A model generated the notes under the pieces. That model was not told the DNA's origin and ran no database searches. It worked only from the letters and a program-made list of their open reading frames with translations. DNA of 64,000 nucleotides from Cupriavidus sp. IDO (GTDB taxonomy: Bacteria > Pseudomonadota > Gammaproteobacteria > Burkholderiales > Burkholderiaceae): positions 1 through 64,000 of the forward strand of contig NZ_JWMA01000042.1 in NCBI RefSeq assembly GCF_000812465.1, given 5' to 3'. Of the stretch, positions 17,914 through 28,991 are shown piece after piece (position 1 is the first letter of the stretch; each line of letters starts with the position of its first letter). Position numbers and translations under genes: made by a program.

Positions 17914-18861
17914 TCAGGCCGCGGCGCCAAACAATTCGGAATAGGAGACGACGGCGGTGCCAAGCTTGCCCACCACGATGCCGCCTGCGCGATTGGCGTG
18001 CTGGACCGCTTCCTTGAGCGGCACGCCGGCCCCGATCATGGTCGCGAGCGTGGCGATCACGGTATCGCCGGCCCCCGATACATCATAGACTTCGCGGGCC
18101 TGGGCCGACACGTGCAGCACTTCGGCCTCGGTGTAGAGCGTCATGCCCTCCTCGGAGCGCGTCAGCAGCAGCGCTTCGAGCTGGAGGTCGCGGCGCAGGT
18201 TCTGCGCGCGGATGGTCAGGTCCGCCTCGGTCTTCCACGCACCCACCACCGCTCGCATTTCAGCACGGTTGGGCGTGATCAGCGTGGCACCGCGATAGCG
18301 CGAATAGTCGTCCCCCTTGGGATCAATCAGCACCTTGCGGCCGGCCACGCGGCCGGCGTCGATCATGCGCGCCACATGGGTCAGACCGCCCTTGCCGTAG
18401 TCGGACAACACCAGCACCTGGTAGTCGTTGACCAGCGCCTGGAAGCGGTCCTGTACCGAAGCCAGCACCTCGTGCGTCGGCGCGCTCTCGAAATCGACAC
18501 GTAGCAGTTGCTGCTGATGCGCGACCACGCGCAGCTTGATGGTGGTATTGACGCTCTGGTCGCGATGCAGGTATGGCTGCACATGGCTCTCGCCCAGCAA
18601 GGCTTCGAGCGTGCGCCCCGGCTCGTCGTCGCCGACCACCCCCAGCATGCCGACGCGCGCACCCAGCGCCGCCGCATTCCGGGCGACGTTGGCCGCGCCG
18701 CCCAGGCGCTCGTCGCTGCGCTTGATCTGGACTACCGGCACCGGAGCCTCGGGCGAAATGCGCTCGACATCGCCGAACCAGTAGCGGTCCAGCATCATGT
18801 CGCCCACCACCAGTACGTGGGACTGCTGAATCTGTTCCTGCGGAATTTGGTTCTTGCTCAT
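17914..18861 (-). CDS. hldE1: D-glycero-beta-D-manno-heptose-7-phosphate kinase (HldE1 type)
   Basis: PfkB/ribokinase-family enzyme that phosphorylates heptose-7-phosphate for ADP-heptose synthesis. It is 315 aa, so only the kinase module is present; the adenylyltransferase half fused in E. coli HldE is missing and must be a separate gene outside the window. Seen are [21 protein letters not shown] at the N-terminus, [17 protein letters not shown] and the anion-hole [14 protein letters not shown]. The start MSKNQIPQ has AAGGA at 9 bases; an earlier in-frame ATG is less well placed. It lies between ugd and hldD. Confidence 0.93.
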   Translation of the reverse strand: MSKNQIPQEQIQQSHVLVVGDMMLDRYWFGDVERISPEAPVPVVQIKRSDERLGGAANVARNAAALGARVGMLGVVGDDEPGRTLEALLGESHVQPYLHRDQSVNTTIKLRVVAHQQQLLRVDFESAPTHEVLASVQDRFQALVNDYQVLVLSDYGKGGLTHVARMIDAGRVAGRKVLIDPKGDDYSRYRGATLITPNRAEMRAVVGAWKTEADLTIRAQNLRRDLQLEALLLTRSEEGMTLYTEAEVLHVSAQAREVYDVSGAGDTVIATLATMIGAGVPLKEAVQHANRAGGIVVGKLGTAVVSYSELFGAAA

Positions 18862-18879
18862 GGACATCCTTGGCAACAT

Positions 18880-18901
18880 GTGCCGGCCCGAAAGCCGGCA
18901 C
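18880..18901 (-). other. intercistronic hairpin ugd-hldE1
   Basis: A perfect 8-bp stem GTGCCGGC / GCCGGCAC with a 6-nt loop in the 49-bp gap between ugd and hldE1, with no U-run. It could mark an mRNA processing or stability boundary inside the operon. Confidence 0.35.
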
Positions 18902-18910
18902 GTTGGCTGC

Positions 18911-20302
18911 TTACCCGTTGATGGCTTGCTGGCGCGTCAAGGTCGGACGCCCGATCGCATGATATTCAATGCCGGCCTCCACCATCGCATCGGGCTCGTA
19001 CAGGTTGCGGCCATCAAAGACCACCGGCGCCTTGAGCCGCCGCTTGATCTGCCCGAAGTCCGGGCTGCGGAATACCTTCCATTCCGTCACGATGACCAGC
19101 GCGTCGGCGCCATCCAGCGTTTCCATCTGTCCTTCGTGAAAGCTGACCCGGTCGATGGCACCCGGAATATCGGCGAGATCCGCCTCCAGCACGCGCCGGG
19201 CTTCTTCCATCGATACGGGGTCGTGCATGCGCAACGCTGCGCCGCGCGATACCAGCTCGCGAGCTAGCACGCGTGACGGCGCTTCGCGCATGTCGTCAGT
19301 GTTCGGCTTGAACGCCAGGCCCCAGACCGCGAAGGTGCGCCCGCTCAGGTCGTCGCCGAAGCGTCGCACCACCTTGTCGCCCAGCACGCGCTTTTGCGCA
19401 CCATTGACGGCCTCGACCGCCTCGAGCACCCGCATCGGCTTGCCGTGATCCTCGGCAGTGCGCATCAGTGCCTGCACGTCCTTCGGGAAGCACGAGCCGC
19501 CGTAGCCTGCGCCGGCATACAGGAAGCTGTAGCCGATGCGGGGATCGGAACCGATCCCCATGCGCACCAGCTCGATATCCGCGCCGACTTCATCGGCCAG
19601 GTTGGCCAGTTCGTTCATGAAGGAGATGCGCGTCGCCAGCATGGAGTTGGCTGCGTACTTGGTGAACTCGGCCGAACGCACATCCATGTAGAAGGTGCGC
19701 TCATGGTGGCGATTGAACGGCGCATACAGCTGCTTCATGGTCGCCTGCGCGTGACGGCCGGCGGGGTCGGCGTTGCAGCCGAGCACGATACGGTCCGGGC
19801 GCATGAAGTCCTCGACCGCCGCGCCTTCCTTCAGGAATTCGGGATTCGAAACCACCGAGAACTGCAGGTCTTCCAGGCTGCGCGCGGCCAGTTCGTCACG
19901 GATCGCGGCGGTGACGCGGTCGCCCGTGCCGACCGGCACCGTGGACTTGTCCACCACCACCTTGAAGCCGGTCATGTAGCGGCCGATGTTGCGAGCAGCG
20001 GCCAGCACGTACTTCAGGTCGGCCGAGCCGTCCTCGTCAGGAGGCGTACCGACGGCGATGAACTGCACATCGGCGTGCTCGACGCTCGCTGCCACATCGG
20101 TCGAGAACGTCAGGCGGCCGGCTGCGCGGTTACGCTGGATCAGCTCCTGCAGGCCGGGTTCATAGATCGGCACGCCCCCTGCGTTGAGCATCGCGATCTT
20201 CTTTTCGTCCAGATCCAGGCAAAACACATCGTTGCCAAGTTCCGCGAGGCAGGCGCCGGTAACCAGGCCGACGTAGCCGCTGCCGATAATGGTGACTTTC
20301 AT
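18911..20302 (-). CDS. ugd: UDP-glucose 6-dehydrogenase
   Basis: NAD-dependent enzyme oxidising UDP-glucose twice to UDP-glucuronate, a precursor for surface polysaccharides or LPS modification with aminoarabinose. At 463 aa it fits the Ugd/TuaD family. The Rossmann motif is [19 protein letters not shown] (5-23), and the active-site cysteine lies in [15 protein letters not shown]. The C-terminal domain contains [14 protein letters not shown]. It sits between lapB and the heptose genes, an arrangement consistent with envelope polysaccharide supply. Confidence 0.94.
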   Translation of the reverse strand: MKVTIIGSGYVGLVTGACLAELGNDVFCLDLDEKKIAMLNAGGVPIYEPGLQELIQRNRAAGRLTFSTDVAASVEHADVQFIAVGTPPDEDGSADLKYVLAAARNIGRYMTGFKVVVDKSTVPVGTGDRVTAAIRDELAARSLEDLQFSVVSNPEFLKEGAAVEDFMRPDRIVLGCNADPAGRHAQATMKQLYAPFNRHHERTFYMDVRSAEFTKYAANSMLATRISFMNELANLADEVGADIELVRMGIGSDPRIGYSFLYAGAGYGGSCFPKDVQALMRTAEDHGKPMRVLEAVEAVNGAQKRVLGDKVVRRFGDDLSGRTFAVWGLAFKPNTDDMREAPSRVLARELVSRGAALRMHDPVSMEEARRVLEADLADIPGAIDRVSFHEGQMETLDGADALVIVTEWKVFRSPDFGQIKRRLKAPVVFDGRNLYEPDAMVEAGIEYHAIGRPTLTRQQAING

Positions 20303-20343
20303 AGCATGTACCTTGAATAGGGATCGTATTGCCGCGCCGCAGC

Positions 20344-21585
<1,242 letters not shown>

Positions 21586-21588
21586 GGA

Positions 21589-21912
21589 TCAGACTTTCGG
21601 GCCGACTACGTTATAAGGGACGCCTTTGCTGCCATCGCGATCGGCAGCCGCCGCGGCAAGCGGCTTTTGCGCCTCGCCAAGGGCGCGCCGCAGCCTGGCC
21701 ACCTCCATGCGCTGACGCATGAGCCCCGGGGCAATGGAAGCCAGCGCCGCAACAGCGCCCAGCCCGAAAGCGACGAACAGGATCAGGATCAGTGGCGCGC
21801 GCCAGACGGCATTGAAGAAGAGCTGCAGGGAAGCATCGGCGGTATTGCGCAGCGCCAGCACGAACAGCAGCGCGAACAGGACGATGCGGATGATCCAGGC
21901 GACAAGTTTCAT
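21589..21912 (-). CDS. lapA: lipopolysaccharide assembly protein LapA domain protein
   Basis: Small inner-membrane protein, 107 aa, with two hydrophobic hairpin segments (about residues 4-22 and 39-64) followed by a coiled-coil-prone basic stretch (MRQRMEVARLRRALGEA). This is the LapA/DUF1049 layout, a partner of LapB in LPS assembly. The ATG giving MKLVAWIIRIVLFALL was chosen over an in-frame ATG 12 codons earlier because it starts exactly at the first membrane helix, as in the family. It lies between ihfB and lapB. Confidence 0.88.
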   Translation of the reverse strand: MKLVAWIIRIVLFALLFVLALRNTADASLQLFFNAVWRAPLILILFVAFGLGAVAALASIAPGLMRQRMEVARLRRALGEAQKPLAAAAADRDGSKGVPYNVVGPKV

Positions 21913-22055
21913 GCGGGTAATGGCAAGCGTGGCGTTGCGGAAGCGCACATGCGTCCCGGCTGGGTCCGGCCAGGACCGGCGGCAGACCCCGGCATTGTAA
22001 CGGAATCACTTCCCGCTAACGGTAACGCGCAAGTAACGCACGCGGCTCCCGGCAA

Positions 22056-22083
22056 TAAAAAAAGCGCCTCGAATGAGACGCTT
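22056..22083 (-). terminator. terminator after ihfB
   Basis: On the minus strand AAGCGTCTC pairs with GAGGCGCTT (nine pairs, one G:U) around an ATTC loop and is followed by TTTTTT. It separates rpsA-ihfB from lapAB. Confidence 0.85.
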
Positions 22084-22123
22084 TCCTACAGACAACATCA
22101 GCTTCTGCGTGAAGCCCGGGCGA

Positions 22124-22546
22124 TCACGGGCGGGCCAGGTTCAGCCCGCCACCCTCATGCATCACCGCCGAACCGGCCGGTGCCGCACCCTGGCCAGCCT
22201 TGCCAGGCCCGGCATTTGCCGGACCGGCAGCGTGGCCATTGCCGTTGCCGCCCGAAGGCGGCGACGGGCTGCGATCCACCCGTTCGCGCAACTCCTTGCC
22301 CGCCTTGAAGTGCGGCACCCGCTTCTCGGGCACCAGCACTCGTTCACCGGACTTGGGATTGCGCCCAACGCGCGGCGGACGCCGGTTCAGACCAAAACTG
22401 CCGAATCCGCGGATCTCGATGCGGTGGCCATCGGCCAGCGCATCGGACATCGCGTCGAGTATCGTTTTCACCGAGATGTCCGCATCCCGCAGCAGCAGCT
22501 GGGGGAAACGAGCAGCCAGCTTTTCGACGAGCTCCGACTTGGTCAT
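22124..22546 (-). CDS. ihfB: integration host factor beta subunit
   Basis: DNA-bending nucleoid protein, heterodimer with IhfA. The first ~94 residues are canonical: [15 protein letters not shown], then [22 protein letters not shown], whose beta-arm proline inserts into DNA. The protein then continues for about 45 residues rich in Gly, Pro, Ala and Asn (starting [13 protein letters not shown]), giving 140 aa instead of the usual ~95-105. The tail looks disordered and is unlikely to be structured. The start at MTKSEL was preferred over an ATG two codons upstream on family alignment. It lies directly after rpsA, the standard pairing. Confidence 0.93.
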   Translation of the reverse strand: MTKSELVEKLAARFPQLLLRDADISVKTILDAMSDALADGHRIEIRGFGSFGLNRRPPRVGRNPKSGERVLVPEKRVPHFKAGKELRERVDRSPSPPSGGNGNGHAAGPANAGPGKAGQGAAPAGSAVMHEGGGLNLARP

Positions 22547-22576
22547 GGGCATTCGCGCGGGCGCCGGGGCCTGCGA

Positions 22577-24271
22577 TTACTGGTTGTCCTGGCCGAGCTT
22601 GGCCTTCAGCAGTGCGCCGAGGTTGGTCGTGCCAGCCGTGCCGGTATCAGCCTGGAACTTCTGCATCGCTTCTTGCTGCTCTGCGCTGTCCTTGGCCTTG
22701 ATCGACAGGTTGATGTTGCGCGACTTGCGGTCGACGTTCACCACCAGGGCGGTGATCTGCTCGCCTTCCTTCAGCACGTTGCGGGCGTCTTCCACGCGGT
22801 CAGCGGAGATTTCCGATGCACGCAGGTAGCCTTCCACATCGTCAGCCAGCTGAACCACAGCGCCCTTGGCGTCGACAGCCTTGATGGTGCCGTTCACCAG
22901 CGAGCCCTTGTCGTTGGCCGAGATGAAGTTGTTGAACGGATCGCCCGACAGTTGCTTGATGCCCAGCGAGATGCGTTCCTTGTCGACGTCGATGCCCAGA
23001 ACCACGGCTTCGACTTCGTCGCCCTTCTTGTACTTGCGAACGGCTTCTTCGCCGGTTTCCTGCCACGACAGGTCGGACAGGTGCACTAGGCCGTCGATGC
23101 CGCCAGGCAGGCCGATGAACACGCCGAAGTCGGTGATCGACTTGATCTGGCCGCTCAGCTTGTCGCCCTTCTTGTGGTTACGGCTGAAATCGTCCCACGG
23201 ATTGGCCTTGCATTGCTTCATGCCCAGGCTGATACGACGCTTGTCTTCGTCGATATCCAGAACCATGACTTCGACTTCGTCGCCCAGCTGGACAACCTTC
23301 GACGGCGCAACGTTCTTGTTGGTCCAGTCCATTTCCGACACGTGGACCAGGCCTTCGATGCCGGCTTCGATCTCGACGAACGCGCCGTAGTCGGTCAGGT
23401 TGGTCACCTTGCCGAACAGGCGGGTGCCTTGCGGGTAGCGGCGCGAGATGCCGACCCACGGATCTTCGCCCAGTTGCTTCACGCCCAGCGAGACGCGGTT
23501 CTTTTCCTGGTCGAACTTGAGGATCTTGGCGGTGATTTCCTGGCCAACCGACAGCACTTCGCTCGGGTGACGCACACGACGCCATGCGAGGTCGGTGATG
23601 TGCAGCAGGCCGTCAATGCCACCCAGGTCCACGAACGCGCCGTAGTCGGTGATGTTCTTGACGATACCGTTGACGATGGCGCCTTCCTTCAGCGTTTCCA
23701 TCAGCTTCTGACGCTCTTCGCCCAGGGTCGCTTCGACCACGGCGCGGCGCGACAGCACAACGTTGTTGCGCTTGCGGTCGAGCTTGATGACCTTGAATTC
23801 CAGGGTCTTGCCTTCGTACGGCGTGGTGTCCTTGATCGGACGCACGTCAACCAGCGAGCCCGGCAGGAACGCGCGGATGCCGTTGACCATCACGGTCAGG
23901 CCGCCCTTGACCTTGCCGGTCACGGTACCCGAGATGATTTCGCCGTCTTCCAGCGCCTTCTCGAGGTTGAGCCACGACGCCAGGCGCTTGGCCTTGTCGC
24001 GGGAGAGGATGGTGTCGCCATAGCCGTTCTCGAGCGCATCAATGGCCACGGAGACATAGTCGCCGGCCTGCACTTCGAGTTCGCCCTGGTCGTTCAGGAA
24101 CTCCTCCACCGGCACAAATGCTTCGGACTTGAGGCCGGCATTGACGACCACGAAGTTGTGGTCGATGCGCACGACTTCAGCGGAGATCACTTCGCCAGCC
24201 TTCATATTGGAGCGGGCGACGGATTCCTCGAACAGTGCGGCAAAGGATTCGTTAGTTTGCAGGTCGGACAT
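22577..24271 (-). CDS. rpsA: 30S ribosomal protein S1
   Basis: RNA-binding ribosomal protein that brings mRNA to the 30S subunit, 564 aa. Six S1 (OB-fold) repeats can be followed, beginning near residues 22, 107, 193, 278, 365 and 452. The typical repeat endings [26 protein letters not shown] and [13 protein letters not shown] are visible. The length and six-repeat build match proteobacterial S1. It lies between cmk and ihfB as in most proteobacteria. S1 genes are commonly autoregulated at translation; nothing specific is visible in the 160-bp leader. Confidence 0.97.
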   Translation of the reverse strand: MSDLQTNESFAALFEESVARSNMKAGEVISAEVVRIDHNFVVVNAGLKSEAFVPVEEFLNDQGELEVQAGDYVSVAIDALENGYGDTILSRDKAKRLASWLNLEKALEDGEIISGTVTGKVKGGLTVMVNGIRAFLPGSLVDVRPIKDTTPYEGKTLEFKVIKLDRKRNNVVLSRRAVVEATLGEERQKLMETLKEGAIVNGIVKNITDYGAFVDLGGIDGLLHITDLAWRRVRHPSEVLSVGQEITAKILKFDQEKNRVSLGVKQLGEDPWVGISRRYPQGTRLFGKVTNLTDYGAFVEIEAGIEGLVHVSEMDWTNKNVAPSKVVQLGDEVEVMVLDIDEDKRRISLGMKQCKANPWDDFSRNHKKGDKLSGQIKSITDFGVFIGLPGGIDGLVHLSDLSWQETGEEAVRKYKKGDEVEAVVLGIDVDKERISLGIKQLSGDPFNNFISANDKGSLVNGTIKAVDAKGAVVQLADDVEGYLRASEISADRVEDARNVLKEGEQITALVVNVDRKSRNINLSIKAKDSAEQQEAMQKFQADTGTAGTTNLGALLKAKLGQDNQ

Positions 24272-24433
24272 AAACGTAAGTTAGCAATCCGCAGTACGCT
24301 GGCCGGCGCGACTATCGCGCTCAGTCTGCCAATGCAGCGGGGTCAGGTTTGACAATGCCCGCACCGGATGCCCGGTGGCAGGCGCCAAATGGCACGGAAG
24401 GAATCCGGCCGCTTCATCTACGCGTGAACGGAG

Positions 24434-25099
24434 TCACTTGTTGCGCACAGCGGCGAACCATTCCAGTACCTGCGCCACTGCCTGATCCACCGTCATGTCG
24501 GAGGTATCGAGCAGGTGCGCATCCTCTGCGGGGCGCAGCGGCGCGGCGACTCGGGTGCGATCCCGTGCATCGCGCGTCTCAAGGTCACGCAAAAGGTCTT
24601 CGATATTAGCAGAAATTCCCTTATCAATCAATTGTTTATAGCGCCTGCGAGCGCGGGCTTCAACACTTGCCGTCAGGAATACCTTGAGCTGGGCGTCATG
24701 GAAGATCACGGTGCCCATGTCGCGGCCGTCGGCCACCAGGCCGGGCAGCTTGCGAAAGTCGCGCTGGAGCTTGGTCAGCGCGTCGCGCACCGGTTGGTGC
24801 ACGGCAATGGCGGAGGCGCGGTTGCCAATGGCTTCGGCGCGAATCGCCAGACTGACCTCTTCGCCCGCCAGCCACACCCGGTCGGGGCCGAACTTCACAT
24901 CGAGGCGGGACGCGATCTTTGCCAGGCCATCCACGTCCTGCAGATCAACGTCTGCACGGTCGCTGGCCAATGCCACCAACCGGTACAGCGCGCCGCTGTC
25001 CAGCAGGTGGAAGCCGACCGCATCGGCAACCTTGTGCGCCACAGTGCCCTTGCCTGAGGCGGTCGGGCCGTCAATGGTAATGACGTTGATGATAGTCAT
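24434..25099 (-). CDS. cmk: cytidylate kinase
   Basis: Phosphorylates CMP/dCMP to the diphosphates with ATP. It is 221 aa with P-loop [13 protein letters not shown] (residues 9-21), the NMP-binding LLDSGALYR and [21 protein letters not shown], all typical of bacterial Cmk. The ATG giving [12 protein letters not shown] was chosen; an in-frame TTG eight codons earlier is possible. No strong Shine-Dalgarno is seen. It is part of the aroA-cmk-rpsA-ihfB order, but a plus-strand DUF2061 gene separates it from aroA here, so cmk must use its own promoter. Confidence 0.94.
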   Translation of the reverse strand: MTIINVITIDGPTASGKGTVAHKVADAVGFHLLDSGALYRLVALASDRADVDLQDVDGLAKIASRLDVKFGPDRVWLAGEEVSLAIRAEAIGNRASAIAVHQPVRDALTKLQRDFRKLPGLVADGRDMGTVIFHDAQLKVFLTASVEARARRRYKQLIDKGISANIEDLLRDLETRDARDRTRVAAPLRPAEDAHLLDTSDMTVDQAVAQVLEWFAAVRNK

Positions 25100-25120
25100 T
25101 TTCGATGATACTGAGAGAAA

Positions 25121-25142
25121 CAATTGAATATTAATTCAATTG
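25121..25142. repeat. 22-bp AT-rich palindrome before cmk / DUF2061 gene
   Basis: Perfect 9-bp arms CAATTGAAT and ATTCAATTG around ATTA, in the divergent promoter region of cmk and the DUF2061 gene. It contains the putative -35 of the rightward promoter and abuts the Fur-like box. It may be an operator or a local cruciform-prone element. Confidence 0.6.
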
Positions 25143-25153
25143 AGAATTATTAT
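25124..25153 (+). promoter_or_regulatory. putative promoter of DUF2061 gene
   Basis: TTGAAT (-35, 25124-25129) and TATTAT (-10, 25148-25153) at 18-bp spacing. The -10 falls inside the Fur-like box, so Fur binding would block RNA polymerase. Confidence 0.5.
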
Positions 25154-25155
25154 CA
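25141..25155. promoter_or_regulatory. Fur-box-like operator
   Basis: TGAGAAT-T-ATTATCA matches the 7-1-7 Fur consensus TGATAATnATTATCA at 13 of 14 defined positions. It overlaps the -10 of the DUF2061 gene, the geometry of a repressor site. Confidence 0.55.
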
Positions 25156-25230
25156 TTTGATCCATGGCGCTGCGCTGCGAAGATTCCAAGCCGGCGCAAA
25201 CCTTCAGTATTCGTCGCGAGGCAATCTACC

Positions 25231-25461
25231 ATGGCAAAGACCCTGACGTTTGGCATCATGCACCTTGGCATCGCATTCAGCGTGACCTATGCGCTGACCG
25301 GCAGCCTGGCCATCAGCGGGGCGATCACTTTCATCGAGCCCGCCGTCAATACCATGGCGCACTACTTCTTCGACCGTTACTGGGAGAAGCGGGAGCGCCG
25401 GCACGCAGACAACGCCGCGGCAGCGGCCTCGTCCGGCGAGACCGCCCTGGTCAGCGCGTAA
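25231..25461 (+). CDS. DUF2061 membrane protein
   Basis: Small inner-membrane protein, 76 aa. The DUF2061 core covers residues 4-50: THFGIMH-like [19 protein letters not shown], then [21 protein letters not shown], with two membrane helices, ending in a charged RYWEKRERR and a soluble alanine-rich tail. Function is not known. It is the only plus-strand gene in a long minus-strand supraoperon, its last 11 bases overlap the 3' end of aroA, and it is preceded by a Fur-like box overlapping its promoter. An iron-linked role is therefore a hypothesis from regulation only. Confidence 0.75.
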   Translation: MAKTLTFGIMHLGIAFSVTYALTGSLAISGAITFIEPAVNTMAHYFFDRYWEKRERRHADNAAAAASSGETALVSA

Positions 25462-26755
25462 CGCCGCCGAACACCGCGAAATAGTCCGGGAACGTCTTTG
25501 CCACGCAGCCCGGATCGTTGATACGGACCGGCAGCGGCCCGAAGGCCGCCAGCGAGAAACACATCGCCATGCGATGGTCATCATAGGTCCCGATCCCCCC
25601 CTCGGGCGTCTGCCATTGTTCCGGCGGGGTCACCCGCAGGTAGTCGGGGCCCTCTTCCACCATCGCGCCCAGCTTGCGCAATTCGGTCGCCATCGCAGCA
25701 ATGCGGTCGGTTTCCTTGACCCGCCAGCTGGCAATATTGGTCAGCGTCGTGGTGCCCTCCGCAAACAGCGCGGCCACGGCCAATGTCATCGCGGCATCGG
25801 GGATGTGGTTGCAGTCCAGCTCAATACCAGTCAGCCGGCCGTGGTCGTTTCCGGTGCCCCGCACCTCGATCCAGTTGTCGCCTGCCATCACATTGGCGCC
25901 CATCTGGTTGAGCGCCTCGGCGAATTTCACGTCGCCCTGGATGCTTGACATGCCCACGCCCTCGACCCGTACGGGGCCGCCGCCAATCGCGCCGGCCGCC
26001 AGGAAGTACGAAGCGGACGAGGCATCGCCTTCGACGAAAATCTCGCCCGGGGACTGATAGCTCGCGCCCGCCGGGACGATGAAGCGCTCCCAGCCCTGCC
26101 GCTCCACAACGATACCGAAGCGCGCCAGCAGGTTCAGCGTGATCTCGATATAGGGCTTGGAAATCAGTTCACCGATGACTTCGATCTCGATGCGGCCGCC
26201 GGCAGCTTGCGCCATCGGCAACGTCATCAGCAATGCCGTCAGGAACTGGCTCGACACATCGCCACGCACGCGGATCGGCGCGTCGATACAAATCTGCGCC
26301 GGCTGGATATGCAGCGGCGGAAAGCCTTCGTTGCCCAGGTAGTCGATCACTGCGCCAACCTGACGCAGGCCGTCGACCAGGTCACCGATCGGCCGTTCAT
26401 GCATGCGCGGCACGCCAGACAGCTTGTAGCTGCCGCCTTGCAGGGCGAGCGCGGCCGTCAGCGGACGGATCGCGGTGCCGGCATTGCCCATGAACAGATC
26501 CGCAGACTTGTTCGGGAAATCGCCACCGGCGCCGGTCACGATGTAGTCCGCGCCTTCCTGCCGCCACGCCACGCCGAGCGTCTTCAGCGCCTGCAGCATG
26601 ACGCGGGTGTCGTCGGAATCGAGCAGGTCGCGCACGCGCGTCTCGCCCCCGGCCAGCGCCGCGAGCAGCAGCACTCGGTTGGAAATGCTCTTCGAACCCG
26701 GCAGCCGGACGGTGCCGGAAGCGCGGGTGAGGGGGCCAAGCGTCAGGTGTTCCAT
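25451..26755 (-). CDS. aroA: 3-phosphoshikimate 1-carboxyvinyltransferase (EPSP synthase)
   Basis: Sixth step of the shikimate pathway: transfers enolpyruvyl from PEP to shikimate-3-phosphate. At 434 aa it is standard. Substrate-binding motifs [20 protein letters not shown] (about 18-37) and [17 protein letters not shown] are intact, and [21 protein letters not shown] and [20 protein letters not shown] mark the C-terminal half. The [12 protein letters not shown] loop keeps the normal glycine and proline of the class I enzyme. The start at MEHLTLGPL is 19 codons inside the open frame. It lies 78 bases downstream of tyrA in the aromatic block. Confidence 0.95.
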   Translation of the reverse strand: MEHLTLGPLTRASGTVRLPGSKSISNRVLLLAALAGGETRVRDLLDSDDTRVMLQALKTLGVAWRQEGADYIVTGAGGDFPNKSADLFMGNAGTAIRPLTAALALQGGSYKLSGVPRMHERPIGDLVDGLRQVGAVIDYLGNEGFPPLHIQPAQICIDAPIRVRGDVSSQFLTALLMTLPMAQAAGGRIEIEVIGELISKPYIEITLNLLARFGIVVERQGWERFIVPAGASYQSPGEIFVEGDASSASYFLAAGAIGGGPVRVEGVGMSSIQGDVKFAEALNQMGANVMAGDNWIEVRGTGNDHGRLTGIELDCNHIPDAAMTLAVAALFAEGTTTLTNIASWRVKETDRIAAMATELRKLGAMVEEGPDYLRVTPPEQWQTPEGGIGTYDDHRMAMCFSLAAFGPLPVRINDPGCVAKTFPDYFAVFGGVTR

Positions 26756-26833
26756 GATGTTCAGGCGGCTAAGGCAGATAAGGCAATGACGGCGCCGCGC
26801 CGAAGGCGGCACCTGACGGCAATGACGACCGTC

Positions 26834-27730
26834 TCAAGGTTCGATGTTGGCGCCGGCCGCTCGGTCGGCGCCCCACTTCTGGCGAGTCTTGCTGGCGCGC
26901 ATAAAGATCCGCTCCAGGGCGTCGCCGTCGCCCTTCTCGATCTGGGTCTTCAGGTGCGTGAGCACCGACTGGTAAGTATTCAGTTCACGCAGCAGTGCCT
27001 CGCGGTTGGCGACGCAGATATCGCGCCACATCTCTGGCGAAGAGGCAGCAATCCGCGTGAAATCGCGGAAACCGCCGCCGGCGAAATCGAGCTTGAGCTC
27101 GGCGTCCTCGGCATTGCCAACTTGCGCGACCAGCGCATAAGAGAGCACGTGCGGCAGATGGCTGACGGCGGCAAATATGGCATCGTGCTGCACTGCCGAC
27201 ATCACATGGCAATGCGCGCCGGCGCTTTCCCACATCGCCTTCACGGCAGCCACATCGGCGCGCGAGTTCTCCTGCAGCGGGCACAGGACGGTCTTCTTGC
27301 CGACGTAAAGGTCTGGCAGCGCTGCCTCCACGCCATTGAGCTCACGCCCTGCGATGGGATGTGCCGGCACGAACTGAGCCGCCTTGTCACCCAGCGCTGT
27401 CTTGGCCGCCATGATGACGTCCGACTTGGTGCTGCCCGCATCGGTGACGATGGTCCCCGGCTGCAGATGCGGCTCCAGCGCGTGCAGCAGCGCAAAGTTC
27501 TGCGCGACCGGTGCGCACAGCACGATCACGCTGGCGCCGCGGGCTGCATCCTCCAGCGAGGCAGCCTCGTCGATCACACCCAGGTCCAGCGCCCTCTGCA
27601 GAGACGCAGCGGAACGCCCCACCCCGACCACCGTGCCCACGACGCCGGCACGCTTGAGCGCCAGCGCCAGCGAGCCGCCAATCAGGCCGACACCGACAAT
27701 CACAACACGGGAAAAATGCAGAGCGCTCAC
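26834..27730 (-). CDS. tyrA: prephenate dehydrogenase
   Basis: NAD(P)-dependent oxidative decarboxylation of prephenate to 4-hydroxyphenylpyruvate, or of arogenate, in tyrosine synthesis. The protein opens with the Rossmann motif VVIVGVGLIGGSLALALKRAG. The catalytic-histidine block is FVPAHPIAGRE and the later FAGGGFRDFTRIAAS binds substrate. No usable ATG exists; a GTG giving VSALHFSRVV (298 aa) starts just before the fold and was chosen. It is monofunctional, with no chorismate mutase fused. It lies between hisC and aroA. Confidence 0.9.
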   Translation of the reverse strand: MSALHFSRVVIVGVGLIGGSLALALKRAGVVGTVVGVGRSAASLQRALDLGVIDEAASLEDAARGASVIVLCAPVAQNFALLHALEPHLQPGTIVTDAGSTKSDVIMAAKTALGDKAAQFVPAHPIAGRELNGVEAALPDLYVGKKTVLCPLQENSRADVAAVKAMWESAGAHCHVMSAVQHDAIFAAVSHLPHVLSYALVAQVGNAEDAELKLDFAGGGFRDFTRIAASSPEMWRDICVANREALLRELNTYQSVLTHLKTQIEKGDGDALERIFMRASKTRQKWGADRAAGANIEP

Positions 27731-27821
27731 AATCTCAAGCCGCGGGGGCGGATCATTCAATGATTTCAGGGTGAATCGGAAAACACCGGAAAAGCCGGCA
27801 TTGTAGCGGTGCCGGTGGCGC

Positions 27822-28952
27822 TCACCTGAGCGCCTGCTCCAGCGCCACAATAAACGCCGCGTTCTCTTCCGGCAGGCCGATGGTCACGCGCAGCCAGCGC
27901 GGCAGGTTGTAATTGCCAACCGGCCGCACGATGACACCTTGCTTCAGCAGCGCGAGGTTGACGCGCGCGCCGGCGCCGTCATCGTCACCGACACGCACCA
28001 GCACGAAGTTGCCGGACGACGGCACAAATTCCAGGCCGAGCCGTTCGAAGGCCCCGACCAGCTGCGCCTTGCCCGCGCGGTTCAGCTCCGCGCTCTTGCG
28101 CAGGAATTCCGTATCGCCCAGCGCGGCGACAGCAGCGGCCTGCGCGACGCTATTGACGTTGAACGGCTGGCGGACCCGGTTCAGCAGGTCGGTCAGTTCT
28201 GGCTGGGCGACTGCATAGCCGATACGCAGGCCGGCGAGTCCATACGCCTTGGAGAACGTCCGCGAAACCATCAGGTTGGGATACTTGCGCACCCACGCCA
28301 CCGAGTCGTACTGCTGGCCGGCGTCGAGGTACTCGTTGTAGGCCTCGTCCAGCACGACCACCACGTGCGACGGCACCTTGCCCAGGAAGGCTTCGATGGC
28401 TGCCGCCGACAGGAACGTGCCGGTCGGATTATTCGGATTGGCGATAAACACCAGGCGGGTGTCCGGCGCGATCGCGGCGGCCATGGCATCGAGGTCGTGC
28501 CCGTAGTCGCGCGCCTTCACCTCGATGGCGCGCGCGCCCAGCTCCTGCGTGGCCAGCGCGTAGACCGCGAACGCATATTCCGCATAGACGATCGACTGGC
28601 CCGGCGTAACCAGCGCATGTGCGGCCAGTTCGAGGATATCGTTGCTGCCGTTGCCAAGCGTGAGCCAGTCCGCAGGGACGCCATACCTTGCGGAAAGCGC
28701 GGCCTTCAGCTCGAAGCCATTTGAGTCGGGGTAGCGCCCGAGATCGGCGATGGCAGCCGCAACGGCCTGCTTTGCCGAGTCAGGCATGCCAAGGGGATTC
28801 TCGTTCGACGCCAGCTTGACGATCGTGGCTTCGTCCAGGCCAAACTCGCGCGCCACTTCGGAAATCGGCTTGCCAGCCACGTAGGGCGAGATCGCCCGCA
28901 CATAGTCGGGGCCAAAGTGCGTGCCGCCGGTTTGCATGTTCTGTTCTGCCAT
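27822..28952 (-). CDS. hisC: histidinol-phosphate / aromatic aminotransferase
   Basis: Class I/II PLP aminotransferase, 376 aa. Family blocks are VKLASNENPLGMPDS near the N-terminus, VFIANPNNPTGTFL (PLP ring-stacking Asn), and the Schiff-base lysine in VSRTFSKAYGLAGLRIGYA. By sequence it is a HisC. Its place between pheA and tyrA implies that it mainly transaminates phenylpyruvate and 4-hydroxyphenylpyruvate rather than imidazole-acetol phosphate, as known for HisC paralogues in beta-proteobacterial aromatic clusters. No other his genes are nearby. Fold certain, substrate inferred. Confidence 0.88.
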   Translation of the reverse strand: MAEQNMQTGGTHFGPDYVRAISPYVAGKPISEVAREFGLDEATIVKLASNENPLGMPDSAKQAVAAAIADLGRYPDSNGFELKAALSARYGVPADWLTLGNGSNDILELAAHALVTPGQSIVYAEYAFAVYALATQELGARAIEVKARDYGHDLDAMAAAIAPDTRLVFIANPNNPTGTFLSAAAIEAFLGKVPSHVVVVLDEAYNEYLDAGQQYDSVAWVRKYPNLMVSRTFSKAYGLAGLRIGYAVAQPELTDLLNRVRQPFNVNSVAQAAAVAALGDTEFLRKSAELNRAGKAQLVGAFERLGLEFVPSSGNFVLVRVGDDDGAGARVNLALLKQGVIVRPVGNYNLPRWLRVTIGLPEENAAFIVALEQALR

Positions 28953-28991
28953 CTTGTCTCCTCGCTGGCGCCGCGATTGTCGCCTTCTGTC

